From contig CAJNOI010000058.1 in assembly GCA_905250115.1 (NCBI GenBank), positions 193,149 to 257,148 on the forward strand: DNA of 64,000 nt, written 5' to 3'. Position 1 is the first letter of the stretch; the number at the start of each line of letters is the position of its first letter. Positions 49,097-60,688 of this stretch are shown here, in pieces. This DNA comes from Adineta steineri. Taxonomy: Eukaryota > Rotifera > Eurotatoria > Adinetida > Adinetidae. The position numbers and the translations under genes are program-made. The notes beneath the pieces were generated by a model that did not search any database, was not told the origin of the DNA, and worked only from the letters and a program-made list of their open reading frames with translations.

Positions 49097-51404
49097 TTAT
49101 TCATCTCCTGTATACATAATTTATTAAATATGAATTTAAAAAAAAATGGGTATTTCTTAATTCATATATGATTCACTATATTTAATAAACATCAAAAATA
49201 AAGATAAAAAAAACTTTTCTTACTGGTTATTTTGTGTTTTCTTAAATGCTTCGAGATGGAAATGTATAAAGTCGACATAATTATAAAGAAGAACGATAAA
49301 AACGAATAAACACGTGCTAACTTAATTCCTCTCTTTTTCTTCTGTTAATGCTTAGAAAGAATCCAAAATCACTGGAATAAAATATATAGTTATAAACTTT
49401 CTCACTTGTATTTTACTAAGAAACATACAGGATAAATAATAATGATTTATATTAATTACGACATTAATTCTATTCTTATTCTTTTAAATATACATGTATG
49501 TATACGCGAACTGATATCCAACTTTTATATACAATTATGAAGTAGACTATAAAAAAATAAAGAGAATAGTACTGCACGTACACAAGAAAAAATGTAATCA
49601 TCATAAAAAAGAATTTATTGTTTCGTATATAATGATGAATACAAAAATTATTTGCAACGATTTCTTTTGTCAAGAAAATGAATAAAATACAATTCGATTC
49701 TATCATTCAATGATAAAATAATTATTTTATATTAAACGGTATTTTGTAATATATAATTAAATTCGGGTACATTCATTGTATTAATCAGCAGTATGCAATG
49801 TTTTATAAATGTATAATTATCACATGATAAATAATATTTTATTTGAAAATATAATGTATATATTTCAAATAATACAGTAATAATAAAAGTTATTTTTTTC
49901 TCATTAATTTTAATAGTGCATATAGATCAATATATAGATATGCTTAGTGAATGCTTCGTAATTTGATGACTGTATGTCATAGAATATTTGTTCCTCTTAA
50001 TATGTCATAATCAAATATGGTTATTTGAAAAATTGGAATTTCAGAAATTTTTTTTCTTTATAAAATGTGTATTATTATTACTTAATAAATTATCAAATAG
50101 AACGAATTGTTAACCAACTAAGATTATTTTAATATTCTTCATATTATAAAAATTTTTAAAATTAAATCAGTAATCATAGTAAAACTGATATATTCATACT
50201 ATATTAGTTTATCTGTAAATCTAAAGTATAGATAAGTAACAAACTGACAGTTTTGTATTATGACTTTTGTAAAACAGATTTTATCATTTTTTTGATATTT
50301 CAATTTCGAATATATTACAGATTAATACTGATATAAAACAAATTAAGAGGTACGGTTTCATTAGTAATATAGCATTACTAATCTTGACAGAATCTGAAAT
50401 AGTAAATAATTAAATACATGTAATATTAGAAGGAATTTTTTATCTTGTTTGTTCTAAATAGTTGAATCACATAAAAATTTTGATTAAAATATCATATTGA
50501 AAATAAATTGTTTTGTCCTATCTAAATAGTTCAATATACATATTATTATGTAAAATTCATATATAATGAAATGATGTTAACATAAAATAGCTCTATAGAT
50601 AAATGTATGTAACTTTTTTTTGAGTGTGACTGTACGGTGTACTTCGATTTTCCAAGATTATTTACAATCATCCTCTAATAATCGTTGTCATATCGGATCA
50701 TTTTTTTTATTCAAAAAAGAAACGGTATCTTCGTATTAGTAATATGATGTATTACATCGATCATCCAAAAATATCCATATGGCGAACTTCGAAAATAAAA
50801 TGATTGGTAATACCTCAATAAACATGTTTCATCGAATGTCAGTAAAGTAAGCCTGATCAATATGGACAAAAACGCATAAACACACATTAATGTCGTTAAA
50901 TAAACTGGCATGTTTTTGTATGAAAACCTTGGACTATTGATGTTAGCCAAAATGACAATTTGTTTTGCCCAATGATAATATGTTTTTGTGCATTTTTACA
51001 ATCAGGCTTTTGTTTAGTATATTATACGAAATTAGGAAGAGAAAGAGAAATGATGATTTTTTTTGCTCCGTGCGGGTTGTCTATGTGGTAAGAAGTAACC
51101 ACACAAAAAAAGGTGTAATTAACCGATCTATGGCTTGATTGGTGGTTATATGATGGTAATAAGCAATCGTTATCAATAAAATATTAGGAAAAAAATAGGA
51201 GCGAAAATATTTTCAACTGTAAACCTATAGAAAAAAAAATGTTTACATAATATACGCTTGAATGATTTAAAGGGGTTATCGTTATTATAGCATTTTTATC
51301 AGAGACTATATATAGGAGGAAAAAACCGATAGTAATCACATTCATCGTTATCGATACGATTAGACACTCATATCTACTAGAATAACCAGTGATAATTTAT
51401 AATC
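49097..51404. other. 2.3-kb gene-poor upstream region
   Basis: No supported coding sequence. Very AT-rich up to about 50,600, then mixed. The last 100 bp contain a TATA box for the EF-hand gene. An isolated less AT-rich patch lies at 51066-51130. Confidence 0.5.
51307..51314 (+). promoter_or_regulatory. TATA box of the EF-hand/Gly-rich gene
   Basis: ACTATATATAGG about 90 nt upstream of the ATG at 51405, in a spacing that leaves a ~60-nt 5' UTR. One of the clearest core-promoter matches in the window; suggests a strongly or tissue-specifically expressed gene. Confidence 0.55.
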
Positions 51405-53451
51405 ATGAGCTTCGATATTGGTCGTGCAATCTTCAATCAAGTTGATACCAATCGTGATGGTAACATCGATAAAAGCGAATTTCAACGATGGGCCAGCAGT
51501 AATAGCAATCGAGGTGGTGCTGGTCGAACTGGTGCATCAGGCTATGAATCAGCATCATTCGGTAGCTCTGGATTTGGTGCAGGTGCTGGTGTAGCTGGAG
51601 GTAACTTTGGTAGCTCATCAGGCTATGAGTCGTCATCCGCATCGTTCGGTAACGGTGGATTTGGAGCTGGTGCTGCTGGTGCTGGTTTTGGTGCCTCATC
51701 TGGCGCTGGTTTCGGCGGTGCTTCAAACTATGAATCATCATCATTCCAATCATCCTCAACAGGATTTGGTGCTGACAATGGTGCTAGCTATGGAGCATCA
51801 GCTGGTTTCGGTGCTGGTGCTGCTCTTGGTGGTGCATCAAACTATGAATCATCATCATTTCAATCACAAGGTCAAAATGCTGGTTTCGGAGGTCAAGCAC
51901 AACAATCCTCATCATACAGTTCACAAACAAATGTTCAAACCTACCCAACTGATGCTCAAGGACTCTTCCAAGATGCAAACCCACAAATCATCCGTCGCCC
52001 AGCTCCAGGTGGTGTTCAAACCTACACACAAAACATCCGAGTTCGTTTTCTTCAACCACCACCAATCCCACCCCCAGGCGTAAGTCATTACTTTTTAATA
52101 TTTTTAATTCTTTTATTATCTAAAAACTTTCTATTAAATAGCCACTCATCATCAAAGAAGTTCGTCCACCTCAACCACCCCCACAACCACCTCTTCGTAT
52201 TCGTCAACAAGCTCCTTCTCTTCCTCAACCACCCCCACTCGTTCTTCGTGAAAGACCACCACAAATACCAGCTTCAGTTGCTTCACAAACTGTCATTCGT
52301 CGTTTAGCTGCTTTACCAGTTCCACCACGATCAGTCATCATTGAACGTATGCCACCCCTCCCACCTAAACCACGTACGTTATAATTGAAAGAAAAATTCT
52401 TCATAAATTATATTTAATATTTTTATTCTATCTACAGGTGATGTCATCATCGAACGATGGGTTCCATATGGAGCACAAGCTAAACGTCGTACAATTGTAC
52501 AACGTGCACAAGCTGCTCAACAATATGCTAAACCACGTAATGTTATCATTCAATACGAACCCTCACAAGTACGTGTTGTTCGTCAATTCCAACGACTCGG
52601 TGTTACCCAATCTAACCCACAAGCTTATCTTCAACAATATGGTGCTTCACTCCTCACTTCAGCCGTACTTTTACAACAAGCTCGTGCTGCTGGTGTTGTC
52701 GAAGACATCGTAAGTTTTTTTGACTTTTTCTTAAGCTATTGAAAAACATTTATGATCGTATTTCAAATTTATTTAGTCACCTCCCGCTGTTGCTGGTGCT
52801 GCTGTTGGTTTCAGTGCTGCATCATATGGTCAAGAAAGCCAAAGTGCCCAAGCATCATCATCACGCTTTGAAAGCAACAGCTTCGGCTCAAATGCTGGTG
52901 CTAGCTTTGGTGGTGCTGGTGCTAGCTTTGGTGGTGCTGATGCTAGTTTCGGTGGTGCTAGCTTCGGTGGTGCTAATGCTAGTTTTGGTGCTGATGCTGG
53001 TTTCAGTGGTGCTGGTGCTAGTTTTGGTGCTGATGCTGGTTTCGGTGGTGCTAGCTTTGGTGGTGCTGATGCTGGTTTTGGTGCTACTGGTGCTCGATCT
53101 TCATCATATGAATCATCAAGCTTCCAATCATCAAGCAACGGTGGATTCGGTGCTGATGCCGGATTTGGTGGTGCTGCTGCTGGATTTGGTGCTGGTGCTG
53201 GTTTAACTGGTGGATTCCAATCATCTTCATCATCATTTGAATCCAACTCAGTTGGTGGTGCCGGATTCGGTGGTGCTGGTGCTAGCTTTGGTGGTGCTGA
53301 TGCTAGTTTCGGTGGTGCTAGCTTTGGTGGCGCTAGTGCTGGAGGCAGTGGATTCGATGTTGTCGATGCTGCTTTCCGAAATGCCGATCAAGATCAAGAT
53401 GGAAAACTTAACCGTGCTGAATTTCTTCGTTTCATTCAACAAGGTTTATAA
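51405..53451 (+). CDS. EF-hand protein with silk-like Gly/Ala/Ser/Phe repeats, 617 aa
   Basis: Join of 51405..52079, 52142..52373, 52438..52709 and 52777..53451; 1854 nt. Order: an N-terminal EF-hand (loop DTNRDGNIDKSE, residues ~14-25); ~150 residues of repeats such as SSGFGAGAG, GFGGASNYESSSFQ and SYGASAGFGAG; a central Pro-rich and basic core with PPPIPPPG, VRPPQPPPQPP, VIIERWVPYGAQAKRR and RNVIIQYEPSQVRVVRQF; a second repeat block of GASFGGADASFGG units; and a C-terminal EF-hand (DQDQDGKLNRAE). The first and last exons are both exactly 675 nt, giving a near-symmetric protein. No signal peptide, so intracellular. The composition suggests an elastic, self-assembling structural protein with Ca2+ sensing. 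GC content is clearly above the neighbourhood. Role inferred, not known. Confidence 0.9.
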
Positions 53452-54710
53452 ACAATACATACCATTTCCGACACAAAGAGTTCAAACTGATTGACTATCA
53501 TGACGTTTGAATATAATTTTTTTTCTAATTCGTAGTTATTTATTTAGTTTTTTTGCTTATTTCTTTATTGTTGCTTTTCAACTGTAACATGTATTTCGGT
53601 GATCATACTTTATTCTAATAAATATAAGTTTTTAAGACAACATATCTACATATCTTATGCTAAAAATATTGATATAATTAGTAGATGTTTATTGAATACA
53701 ACACCATTGTCATGCATTTATCAAAATATATCTATAAAAATCGTTCTATTCTGTTTGTTCTAGTTGTGTGTTACTTTCAAAATCATTATCTTATGTTTTC
53801 TTCTTAAATTGTTATTATATAAAATCGAATAGATCTCCATCGAACAAAATAAAAAAAATTAATATTAGATCAAATGTTATCATCTTTATATTAACATGTT
53901 TAACATGTGTATAAAAAAGGAAAAAGTGAAATAGGTAATGTTAAATTGTCGATATCGTGAGAATATGCTTCTATTTGAGTTGTAAATAATAGACCCAATG
54001 AAACAAATAATAGATCACATTGTGAATATGGAATAATATCTAAATATAAGAAGAAAAAAAATTTTACATGTAAAAATATTCAAGTTTATTAAATACTAAT
54101 TATCAAAAAATGTTCTATGTCACTGTAACTAGTATTATAATTATTATAACAAAAGATAAATTTTTCGTTGTCTTTTCATCAAAATGATTCATAGTGCAAT
54201 TAAAGCATATAATGTCACTAGTATAACCTATGATAGCTCGTTTAATGTTTGTTTTGTAGTATAATACCTATATATTATGTATAAATTACGCAGAACTAAT
54301 GACTTGTTTTTCAATAAAAATATATAGGTATCGAAATAAAAAAGAAATTATGGAATAAGTTTGACCTTTTTATTTAATGTATGATAGAAAAGTTTTAGAA
54401 TATTATCGATAAGAATTCGAAATATATTTTTATAATAGTATAAAGATTAAAATCATTGACGTAATTGTAATACTATTTTTGATGATTAGGATGAAGAAAA
54501 CAAGTCATGGCCTTGTTTTTTTCTTTTCTTTATGATACTAATGACATATCATGCAATGTAATCGTGATGACAGCAAAAAAAAAGGTACATGTTTCACCAC
54601 ACAGTTTAAATTAGTGGTATGATTAATAATTTGGATTGTTGTCGAAAAATAAATATATGAGCAATGATGCATGAAATAAACATAGTGAAAATGGTCAATT
54701 TGCCGCATTA
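53452..54710. other. Intergenic region between EF-hand gene and dolichol kinase
   Basis: Convergent 3' flanks. Contains the poly(A) signal at 53617. No supported gene. A stretch near 54614-54690 on the minus strand could encode part of a missing dolichol-kinase C-terminus but has no visible splice acceptor. Confidence 0.5.
53617..53622 (+). terminator. Poly(A) signal of the EF-hand gene
   Basis: AATAAA 166 nt downstream of the TAA stop. Confidence 0.6.
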
Positions 54711-56740
54711 CTACATACCTAAATACCACAGAGAAGCAATAAAACCAAATTGAGCAATTAAACCAGCTAATGATCCTTCTAAAGTTCTTTTTGTACCTGG
54801 CCATTTTCGAATACCAATTTTTGATCCAATAATTGATGCAGCTGAATCTCCAATACCAACACTTATAACTCCACTTAATTGTGCTAAACGTTTACCTGAA
54901 AATTTTATATTTTAAAATGAAAAACTCCTATTCGAAATAAACTCACTATCATCAGCTATCCATACAGGATAAGATAATCCAATAATAAGAAATAAATGTG
55001 AAACCATTATTTGTCCAGTATCTTTTTCATTTTGATACATACTCCATGCATTACGTATAATATCTCCCAATGGAGCAATATTTTTTATTTTCATACACTA
55101 AAATATGAAAAAGGAAAATATTTATATAGTTCGAGTTGTCTTGTTTAGTTTGATATCAACTCATATTATTTAATCATGAGAAAATAAATTTTTTACCTCG
55201 AGTAATAGAAGTAAAACAATAAATGCAACAGAACACATTGTTAAAAGATGTGTATCAAATAAAATTCCGCTAGTATAAACAATAATTGCTAAAAAATGAA
55301 AATATTTTCTAATTATTGTTTGTTCATGTTTAATATTCAAGTTTTCTGTAATTCTTAAATGTAGACTAATAATCAATAGTGACATGATTGATACAATTAA
55401 CCAGAATGAAAGTAGATAAAGCTAGAAAAATTTATAAATATATAAGAAGACACAAAGATTTTCATATAATTATTTATCAAATACTCACTCACTCGGTGTG
55501 GTTTTTCTAGAATATAATTAAATAACCATAAAAATGGATTTTCATTAACGAAAAAATATGCTTGTGGTAGAAAAACAATAGAAAATATTGTAATTAATGA
55601 TATATAAAATTGTGTTGTAGGTTTTATTGTTGTTGACCATGGTACTATTTGTAAAATTGATACAATTAAACCGAATAAAAGTAAACACTAAAACATATTT
55701 ATTGTTTTAAATAATTTAAACAAAAATTCTTATTCTTACTTCACAAATAACAACATAATCATGAGTAAGAATTGGTCGATTAATTATTTCCTATTTATCA
55801 TAAAGAAAAAAATTAAATAATAAACAAAAAAAAAATTTTTTACGTCAAAACATGACCACCAATGAAGATTTATTGATAAAAAAAATCCACTACAACCCAT
55901 CGATATCAACAACCATTCAATAAATGAACATGTTTTCGGGCAAAGTGTTGGACCAGCAATAAATATCGATTTACTCAAAAGTAGTGAAAGTACTAGAAAT
56001 AAACATAATCCAAAATCTAAATAAGAAAACAAAAAGAATGATATATTTTTAAAATATTTTTACAGAAGGATAACAAGTAACGCTCGTCCGAGGACTCACT
56101 TAGCTCATTCTCGTAGAAATGTATCCTCTTCGCATTTAATGGAAAAACAATTGAAAATCGTGAAAAATCAAGTTTCGATGTTTTTTGATCTTTCCTCTCA
56201 TCATGGTCACCCAACAGATCTCAGATTCGAACTCCTCGCATAGAAATGACTTTTATAGAAAATCGATCTTCGATGTTTTTTTGACCCTGTGGACAGACAA
56301 GCAAGCAAACAATTAATTTATACCTTCATAAAAAATCATCATAAGCATTGCTGAACCATTAAGTATTGTTACTGTACATCGTAATATAATAAGAGAAAGA
56401 TTGTATTTAGGAGAATGTGGGAAAAATATTCGTATGGAATATACTACTGTCCATGTTGCTATAAGACTATTTTGAATAAATATTGCTTTAGAAAGTTCAT
56501 CTAATTGAAATGAGAAAAAGAAAGATTTATTTTCTTTTTTTTTTGTTTGTTTATAACAATAATTTACCATCTGTTTTTAAATAAATAATAAGCCAAGTAG
56601 ATACAAAACAAATTAATACAAATAAAGATTGAATATCAAATTGATTACGGTTACAACCACTAACATAAAATAAATTTATTGGAATTAAATATTAATATAA
56701 ATAAATCTTACCGAAAATTTGAACTAAATTGATTTGACAT
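54711..56740 (-). CDS. DOLK: Dolichol kinase
   Basis: ER membrane CTP-dependent kinase that makes dolichyl phosphate, the lipid carrier for N-glycosylation. Multi-exon on the minus strand, ATG 56740 (MSNQFSSNF). Many hydrophobic helices. Family landmarks in order: RKYFHFLAIIVYTSGILFD; PLGDIIRNAWSMYQNEKDTG followed by ILSHLFLIIGL-type segment (seen as VSHLFLIIGLSYPVWI); and the CTP-binding signature SVGIGDSAASIIGSKIG plus KWPGTKRTLEGSLAG. The frame stops after LWYLGM at 54711, about 35 residues short of the usual C-terminus; a donor-like GTATGT overlaps this stop, so a further exon is possible. One ~290-nt intron (around 56020-56330) is much longer than its neighbours. Confidence 0.9.
56163..56285. 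repeat. Short direct repeat within a dolichol kinase intron
   Basis: AAAATCAAGTTTCGATGTTTTTTGA near 56163-56188 recurs as AAAATCGATCTTCGATGTTTTTTTGA near 56259-56285, about 95 bp apart, within the enlarged intron. Suggests a small insertion or local duplication. Confidence 0.5.
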
Positions 56741-56851
56741 TGATAAAAAATCTAAAAAATAATCACGTATCTATTAAATCATTTGTTAATCAATGGAATA
56801 AAAATAGAATTAGTATTAAAATTAAAAAAATATTATTATCATCACATGTTC

Positions 56852-57985
56852 TCATTTTGAATCTTTTAAAAAGCTATTAATTTTAAATCTTGTAAGATCT
56901 CGTTCATAACCATTATCGTCAGTTGCAAGCATGGAAATTATTTTTCCTAACAAAACTGTAAATTTGAAACCATGACCTGAACAACCACTAACCAAAAATA
57001 CATTTGATTGGTCAGGTACTTGATCAATAATAAAATCATGATTGGGTGTATTTGTATATACACATGTTTGACTATAGGTTATATCTGTACCTAAATTTGG
57101 AAAACGTTTTTTAGCATAACGACGAATTTCATCTAAATAATTTTCATCAACTGGTGCACGTTCAGCATCTAAATCTTTGATAGCTTCACCACAATGATGA
57201 TATGCTAATTTAATTCCAATTATTTGACCATCACTTGGAAAACCATAAAGATTTTCAGTTGCATCAATCCATACAGGAAAAGTTCCATTCGCTTGAAAAT
57301 ATTCTTCATGATCATTTATATTAAGATAGACAATTTGTTGTCGTGTTGGTGTTAATGGTAGATTTAAATCTTTAAATAATGAACTCATCCATGGACCAGC
57401 AGTGACTATGACACGATCATATTCTTCTTCACCTGAAGATGTTTGAATAAATGTTTTATTCTCTTTTGTATATATTCCTTGAACTTTTGTTTCTTCATGA
57501 ATAATAGCACCATGAGTTTTAGCTAAACGAATATTTGCTTGTACACAACGTGTTGCACGTAAAAATCCACTATCTTTTTGATAAATAGCTGCTTCATTTG
57601 ATTGTAAATGAAATGCTGGATATTTTTCTTGTGTTTGTTTAGCAGTTAATCGATCATAAGGTAAATTCGTATCAATCAATGATTGTTCAGTAATTCGCAC
57701 ATCTTCATCAGTTTTATCACCAAAATAAAGACCACCACATCGAACAAATAATTCTTCATCAGCTTCTTTCTCTAATTCAAACCATAATTTATACGAATCA
57801 CTCATCATTTGTGTATATAAAAGATCAGGATACGTATAACGAATAATTCGTGATTCACCATGTGAACTTCCATTCTCATGACCTATACGAAATTGTTCAT
57901 AACCAATAGCTTGATGACCAGCACATGCAAGAAAGCGAAGTGCTGCACTACCCGTTCCACCTAAACCGACAACAGCAATTTTCAT
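56852..57985 (-). CDS. Monomeric sarcosine oxidase / N-methyltryptophan oxidase-like flavoenzyme
   Basis: Single exon, 377 aa, ATG 57985. FAD-dependent amine oxidase of the DAO/MSOX family: oxidative demethylation of an N-methyl amino acid with H2O2 release. Seen: N-terminal Rossmann VVGLGGTGSAALRFL; GSSHGESRIIRYTY; GPWMSSLFKDL; IKLAYHHCG, with the Lys that activates oxygen in MSOX; TCVYTNTPNHDFIID, whose Cys is the covalent-flavin residue; and GCSGHGFKF. Length and motifs match bacterial SolA/SoxA. Animal PIPOX is similar but ends in a peroxisomal -HL/-KL signal, absent here (ends LKDSK). No introns, although surrounding genes have many. Likely cytosolic. Horizontal origin is plausible; the exact substrate is unknown. 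Confidence 0.9.
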   Translation of the reverse strand: MKIAVVGLGGTGSAALRFLACAGHQAIGYEQFRIGHENGSSHGESRIIRYTYPDLLYTQMMSDSYKLWFELEKEADEELFVRCGGLYFGDKTDEDVRITEQSLIDTNLPYDRLTAKQTQEKYPAFHLQSNEAAIYQKDSGFLRATRCVQANIRLAKTHGAIIHEETKVQGIYTKENKTFIQTSSGEEEYDRVIVTAGPWMSSLFKDLNLPLTPTRQQIVYLNINDHEEYFQANGTFPVWIDATENLYGFPSDGQIIGIKLAYHHCGEAIKDLDAERAPVDENYLDEIRRYAKKRFPNLGTDITYSQTCVYTNTPNHDFIIDQVPDQSNVFLVSGCSGHGFKFTVLLGKIISMLATDDNGYERDLTRFKINSFLKDSK

Positions 57986-58050
57986 CTAGAAATATATTTT
58001 ATATAGGACTTTTATTAGAAAATACACACAAAAAATGAGAAATAGGAAAA

Positions 58051-59399
58051 TTAACGAATCATCTTTTGTAATTTTGCAAAAGCATAACGCGTACTACGAA
58101 GAAAACCTGCAGTAAAAAGACCTTTAAATGTTTGTGTTAAACTTGATCTTTTAACAATTGATCGTACAGCATGTTCAATTTTTTCTTTTCGTTGTGTACT
58201 AACACATAATTTTCTAATTACTTCTTCTGTATCTTGATATTGTCGTGTTTTAAATGTTGCTGATTCCATTATATTATATATAACATATTTCGGTAATGCA
58301 AGTAAACGTTTAAATATAGCTGTTGGTGTTACATCTTGTTTAACAATTGTATCTAATGTTCGAATTTTATTCCAATGTAAATATGTATCTGTTAACATTA
58401 AATTTGAATAAAGATCAATAAATAAATCAATTTGTGGTATAACTATATTCGATATTTTATTTTTATTCTCTCCGATATACATACGAAAATCACCTTGATA
58501 AGAAAGTGATGTTATCTTAAGAAATAAATCTTTCAATGTAAATTCTTCAGGTAAAAGAAGTAAGGCAACATGAAGGGCACTACTTAAATTTGTTTTTAAA
58601 GCATAAATTAAATCTTGATCTGATTCATCTATTTTTATCACACGTACAGGCTTCTAAAATAAACAAGTAGAAAAGAAATAAAATTAAATAAATATGGATA
58701 TACAGCAAAAACTAAGGTCAAAAGAACATCTAGTAAAATATTATTGACATTACTATGAAAGCATTTGTTAATCAACTGGGAATTTTTGAAGCTTTTTGTC
58801 ATTTAACTTTCCTACAATTCAATTTTTTTCCAAAAGCTCAAACCTGATGGAAATCTCTATTTGGGATGAGATGAGATAATTCAATAGGTACTCTGACGAC
58901 TTATCATGATAATTACATACAATATGTTCAGCTAGGAAAATCAAAACAATTATTTCAATGAAGAAAATAGTACCTGCAGACGACCAGCAACATAAAGTGT
59001 TTCCCAATCAAGTAAATCTCTAATTAAATGTTTTCGTGTAATAATTCCATATTTATAAAGTGTATTAAAATCATTATTAAATTTAACATATGGGTTAAAA
59101 TAAATTCTCGCACCTCGTGTTTCTTGCATTCGAGTTATTGTTGAAACACCAAAGTATCTTAAAAATGAATAATGATATGGGTTAATTTTTAGGTTTTCTT
59201 CATGAAATTTAAATGAATTATTGACAGTTAAAATAAGATCAACTTGAGTTTGTTGTGCTGTTTTTTTGATATCTTGTTGTTGTTTTAAAACACCAGAACC
59301 ATAACCAAAAGCTAATGTTATTTGTTGCTGATCAATATGTCCATTTGTATTGTAAGTTGAGGGAAAATTAGTAAGGATTTCGGAAGAAAAATTTGTCAT
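58051..59399 (-). CDS. TAMM41: Mitochondrial CDP-diacylglycerol synthase TAM41
   Basis: Matrix-side inner-membrane enzyme making CDP-diacylglycerol from phosphatidic acid and CTP, the first step to cardiolipin. Complement of 58051..58653 and 58974..59399; 1029 nt, 342 aa, close to the animal length. Seen: the nucleotidyltransferase motif AFGYGSGVLKQ; a DLILTV (Asp-x-Ile) strand; [55 protein letters not shown]; and a C-terminal basic helix after FTAGFLRSTRYAFAKL. The single intron is 320 nt, longer than usual here. Its ATG overlaps the stop codon of SDHAF1 in an ATGA. Confidence 0.93.
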
Positions 59400-59647
59400 T
59401 GTTCACGAGGTTTTGATGATAAACTAATTGATTTAACACCTTGACCTTGAAGTGTTGCTAATTGTGATTTACCTCGTCGAAGAAGATATTCAATATAAAT
59501 TAAATTATCTTTTGGTTTTAAATGTTTATATTGTTTGAATTCAGTACGTGCTATATCTCTTAAACCTTGTACTTGTCGACTTAAACGCATATAGTCAGCA
59601 TATAGACGAAGAACATCTCGAACAAGTTTAGAACGACCGACAGTCAT
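59396..59647 (-). CDS. SDHAF1: Succinate dehydrogenase assembly factor 1 (LYR protein)
   Basis: Small mitochondrial matrix protein that helps insert Fe-S clusters into SDHB of complex II. Single exon, 83 aa, ATG 59647. Seen: an LYR motif within VLRLYADYMRLS and the family signature IEYLLRRGKSQLATLQ (human: IEYLYRRG.RQL..L). The last four bases, ATGA, contain both its TGA stop and the ATG of TAMM41, so the two are probably translated from one transcript. It has the promoter-proximal position. Confidence 0.9.
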   Translation of the reverse strand: MTVGRSKLVRDVLRLYADYMRLSRQVQGLRDIARTEFKQYKHLKPKDNLIYIEYLLRRGKSQLATLQGQGVKSISLSSKPREQ

Positions 59648-59818
59648 AGATCATCTTTAATAGAATAATGAGAAGAATATAAGTAAATAAAATATCATAT
59701 TTAGTCGTGTCGTTTTTTATTTTATTATAAACATCGATACATTGAGATTTTATTGTTTTTCAATTTTTTTTCATAGGTAAAGAATAACAACAAAATTAAC
59801 AAAAACAAAACAATAGAA

Positions 59819-60592
59819 TTATTCCATTTGTTCGGCTTCCGAATGTTCCTCTGTTACTACGATTTTTGGTGCACGACGACGTATAGCATTTAATCTTTTT
59901 GTTGTTGTTACTGTTGTTCCAATTTTTGTTAGAAGTTCTCCAGCATCCTCACGTTTAGCCATTGCTTTTTGTACCATTTCAATTTCTTCCATGGGTTTTG
60001 TAGCATTTGGCGCTCGTACGAGATGTATATAATCACGTACTTCACGTAAATCAGCTGCTTTTCGATCAAGTGTACCTTGTCGAAGACTATAAAATAAACA
60101 AAATATTATATGTATTTTTTTTTAGATTAAAATTCTATTTCTACCGTTTCATAATATGATGTCGTTCTCGTTTAGTACGAATTTCTTCAATTCTTCCCAT
60201 AGCTTTGACTAAATACGATATATAAAATAAAATTATTTGATTGTTTAATTACATTTCATTCACTTACCTGTATTTTGCCATAATTCACGATCGTATTTTA
60301 CTGGTTCATGACGACGTTTTTCAAATTCAAATGTTGTATCTATTGTCAAATCTTTTCCAGTAAATTTTCGATGGGCTTTTGTCCATCGTGATTTACGTGG
60401 ATTCCATTTTTTCTTAAATGCACGATGACAACGTGATCGACAAAATTTAAAAATCTATTTTTTTTTGAGTTCCAAATCAATCAAACAAAGTAGAGAAAAA
60501 TAATCTTTTACTTTGCAATCATTTCGTACAAATTGAATGCCATGACCAGGCCATACAGTTGAAGAACAATAATAGCATGTTTCGAGACGCAT
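59819..60592 (-). CDS. RSL24D1: Ribosome biogenesis protein RLP24 (RSL24D1)
   Basis: Placeholder for ribosomal protein eL24 on pre-60S particles in nucleolus and cytoplasm. Several short exons with ~50-60-nt introns; ATG 60592, TAA 59819-59821. Starts [20 protein letters not shown] with the zinc-binding CxxC, followed by [20 protein letters not shown] (second Cys pair), [18 protein letters not shown], and [16 protein letters not shown]. The C-terminus is a long charged helix ([18 protein letters not shown]). The C-terminal half distinguishes it from eL24 itself. Confidence 0.94.
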
Positions 60593-60688
60593 ACTTTTAA
60601 GTGTTTTTTTTCAAGGTCTGAAAGAAGAGAAGATAATGAGATAAAAAGATTTTATTCAGATTATATGATAGATGTTTGTTTTATTATA

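Noticed and set aside
51433..51984. Long His/Gln/Met-rich reading frames antisense to the EF-hand gene, and a Val/Leu-rich overlapping frame at 52739-53206
   Set aside because: They are shadows of the GC-richer Gly/Ala/Ser repeat codons (GGT GCT) on the sense strand; they lack domain character and the sense frame is fully supported by splice phases.
54538..54804. Minus-strand 88-residue frame at the end of dolichol kinase
   Set aside because: It is a different frame from the kinase exon that overlaps it and has no start context or motif.
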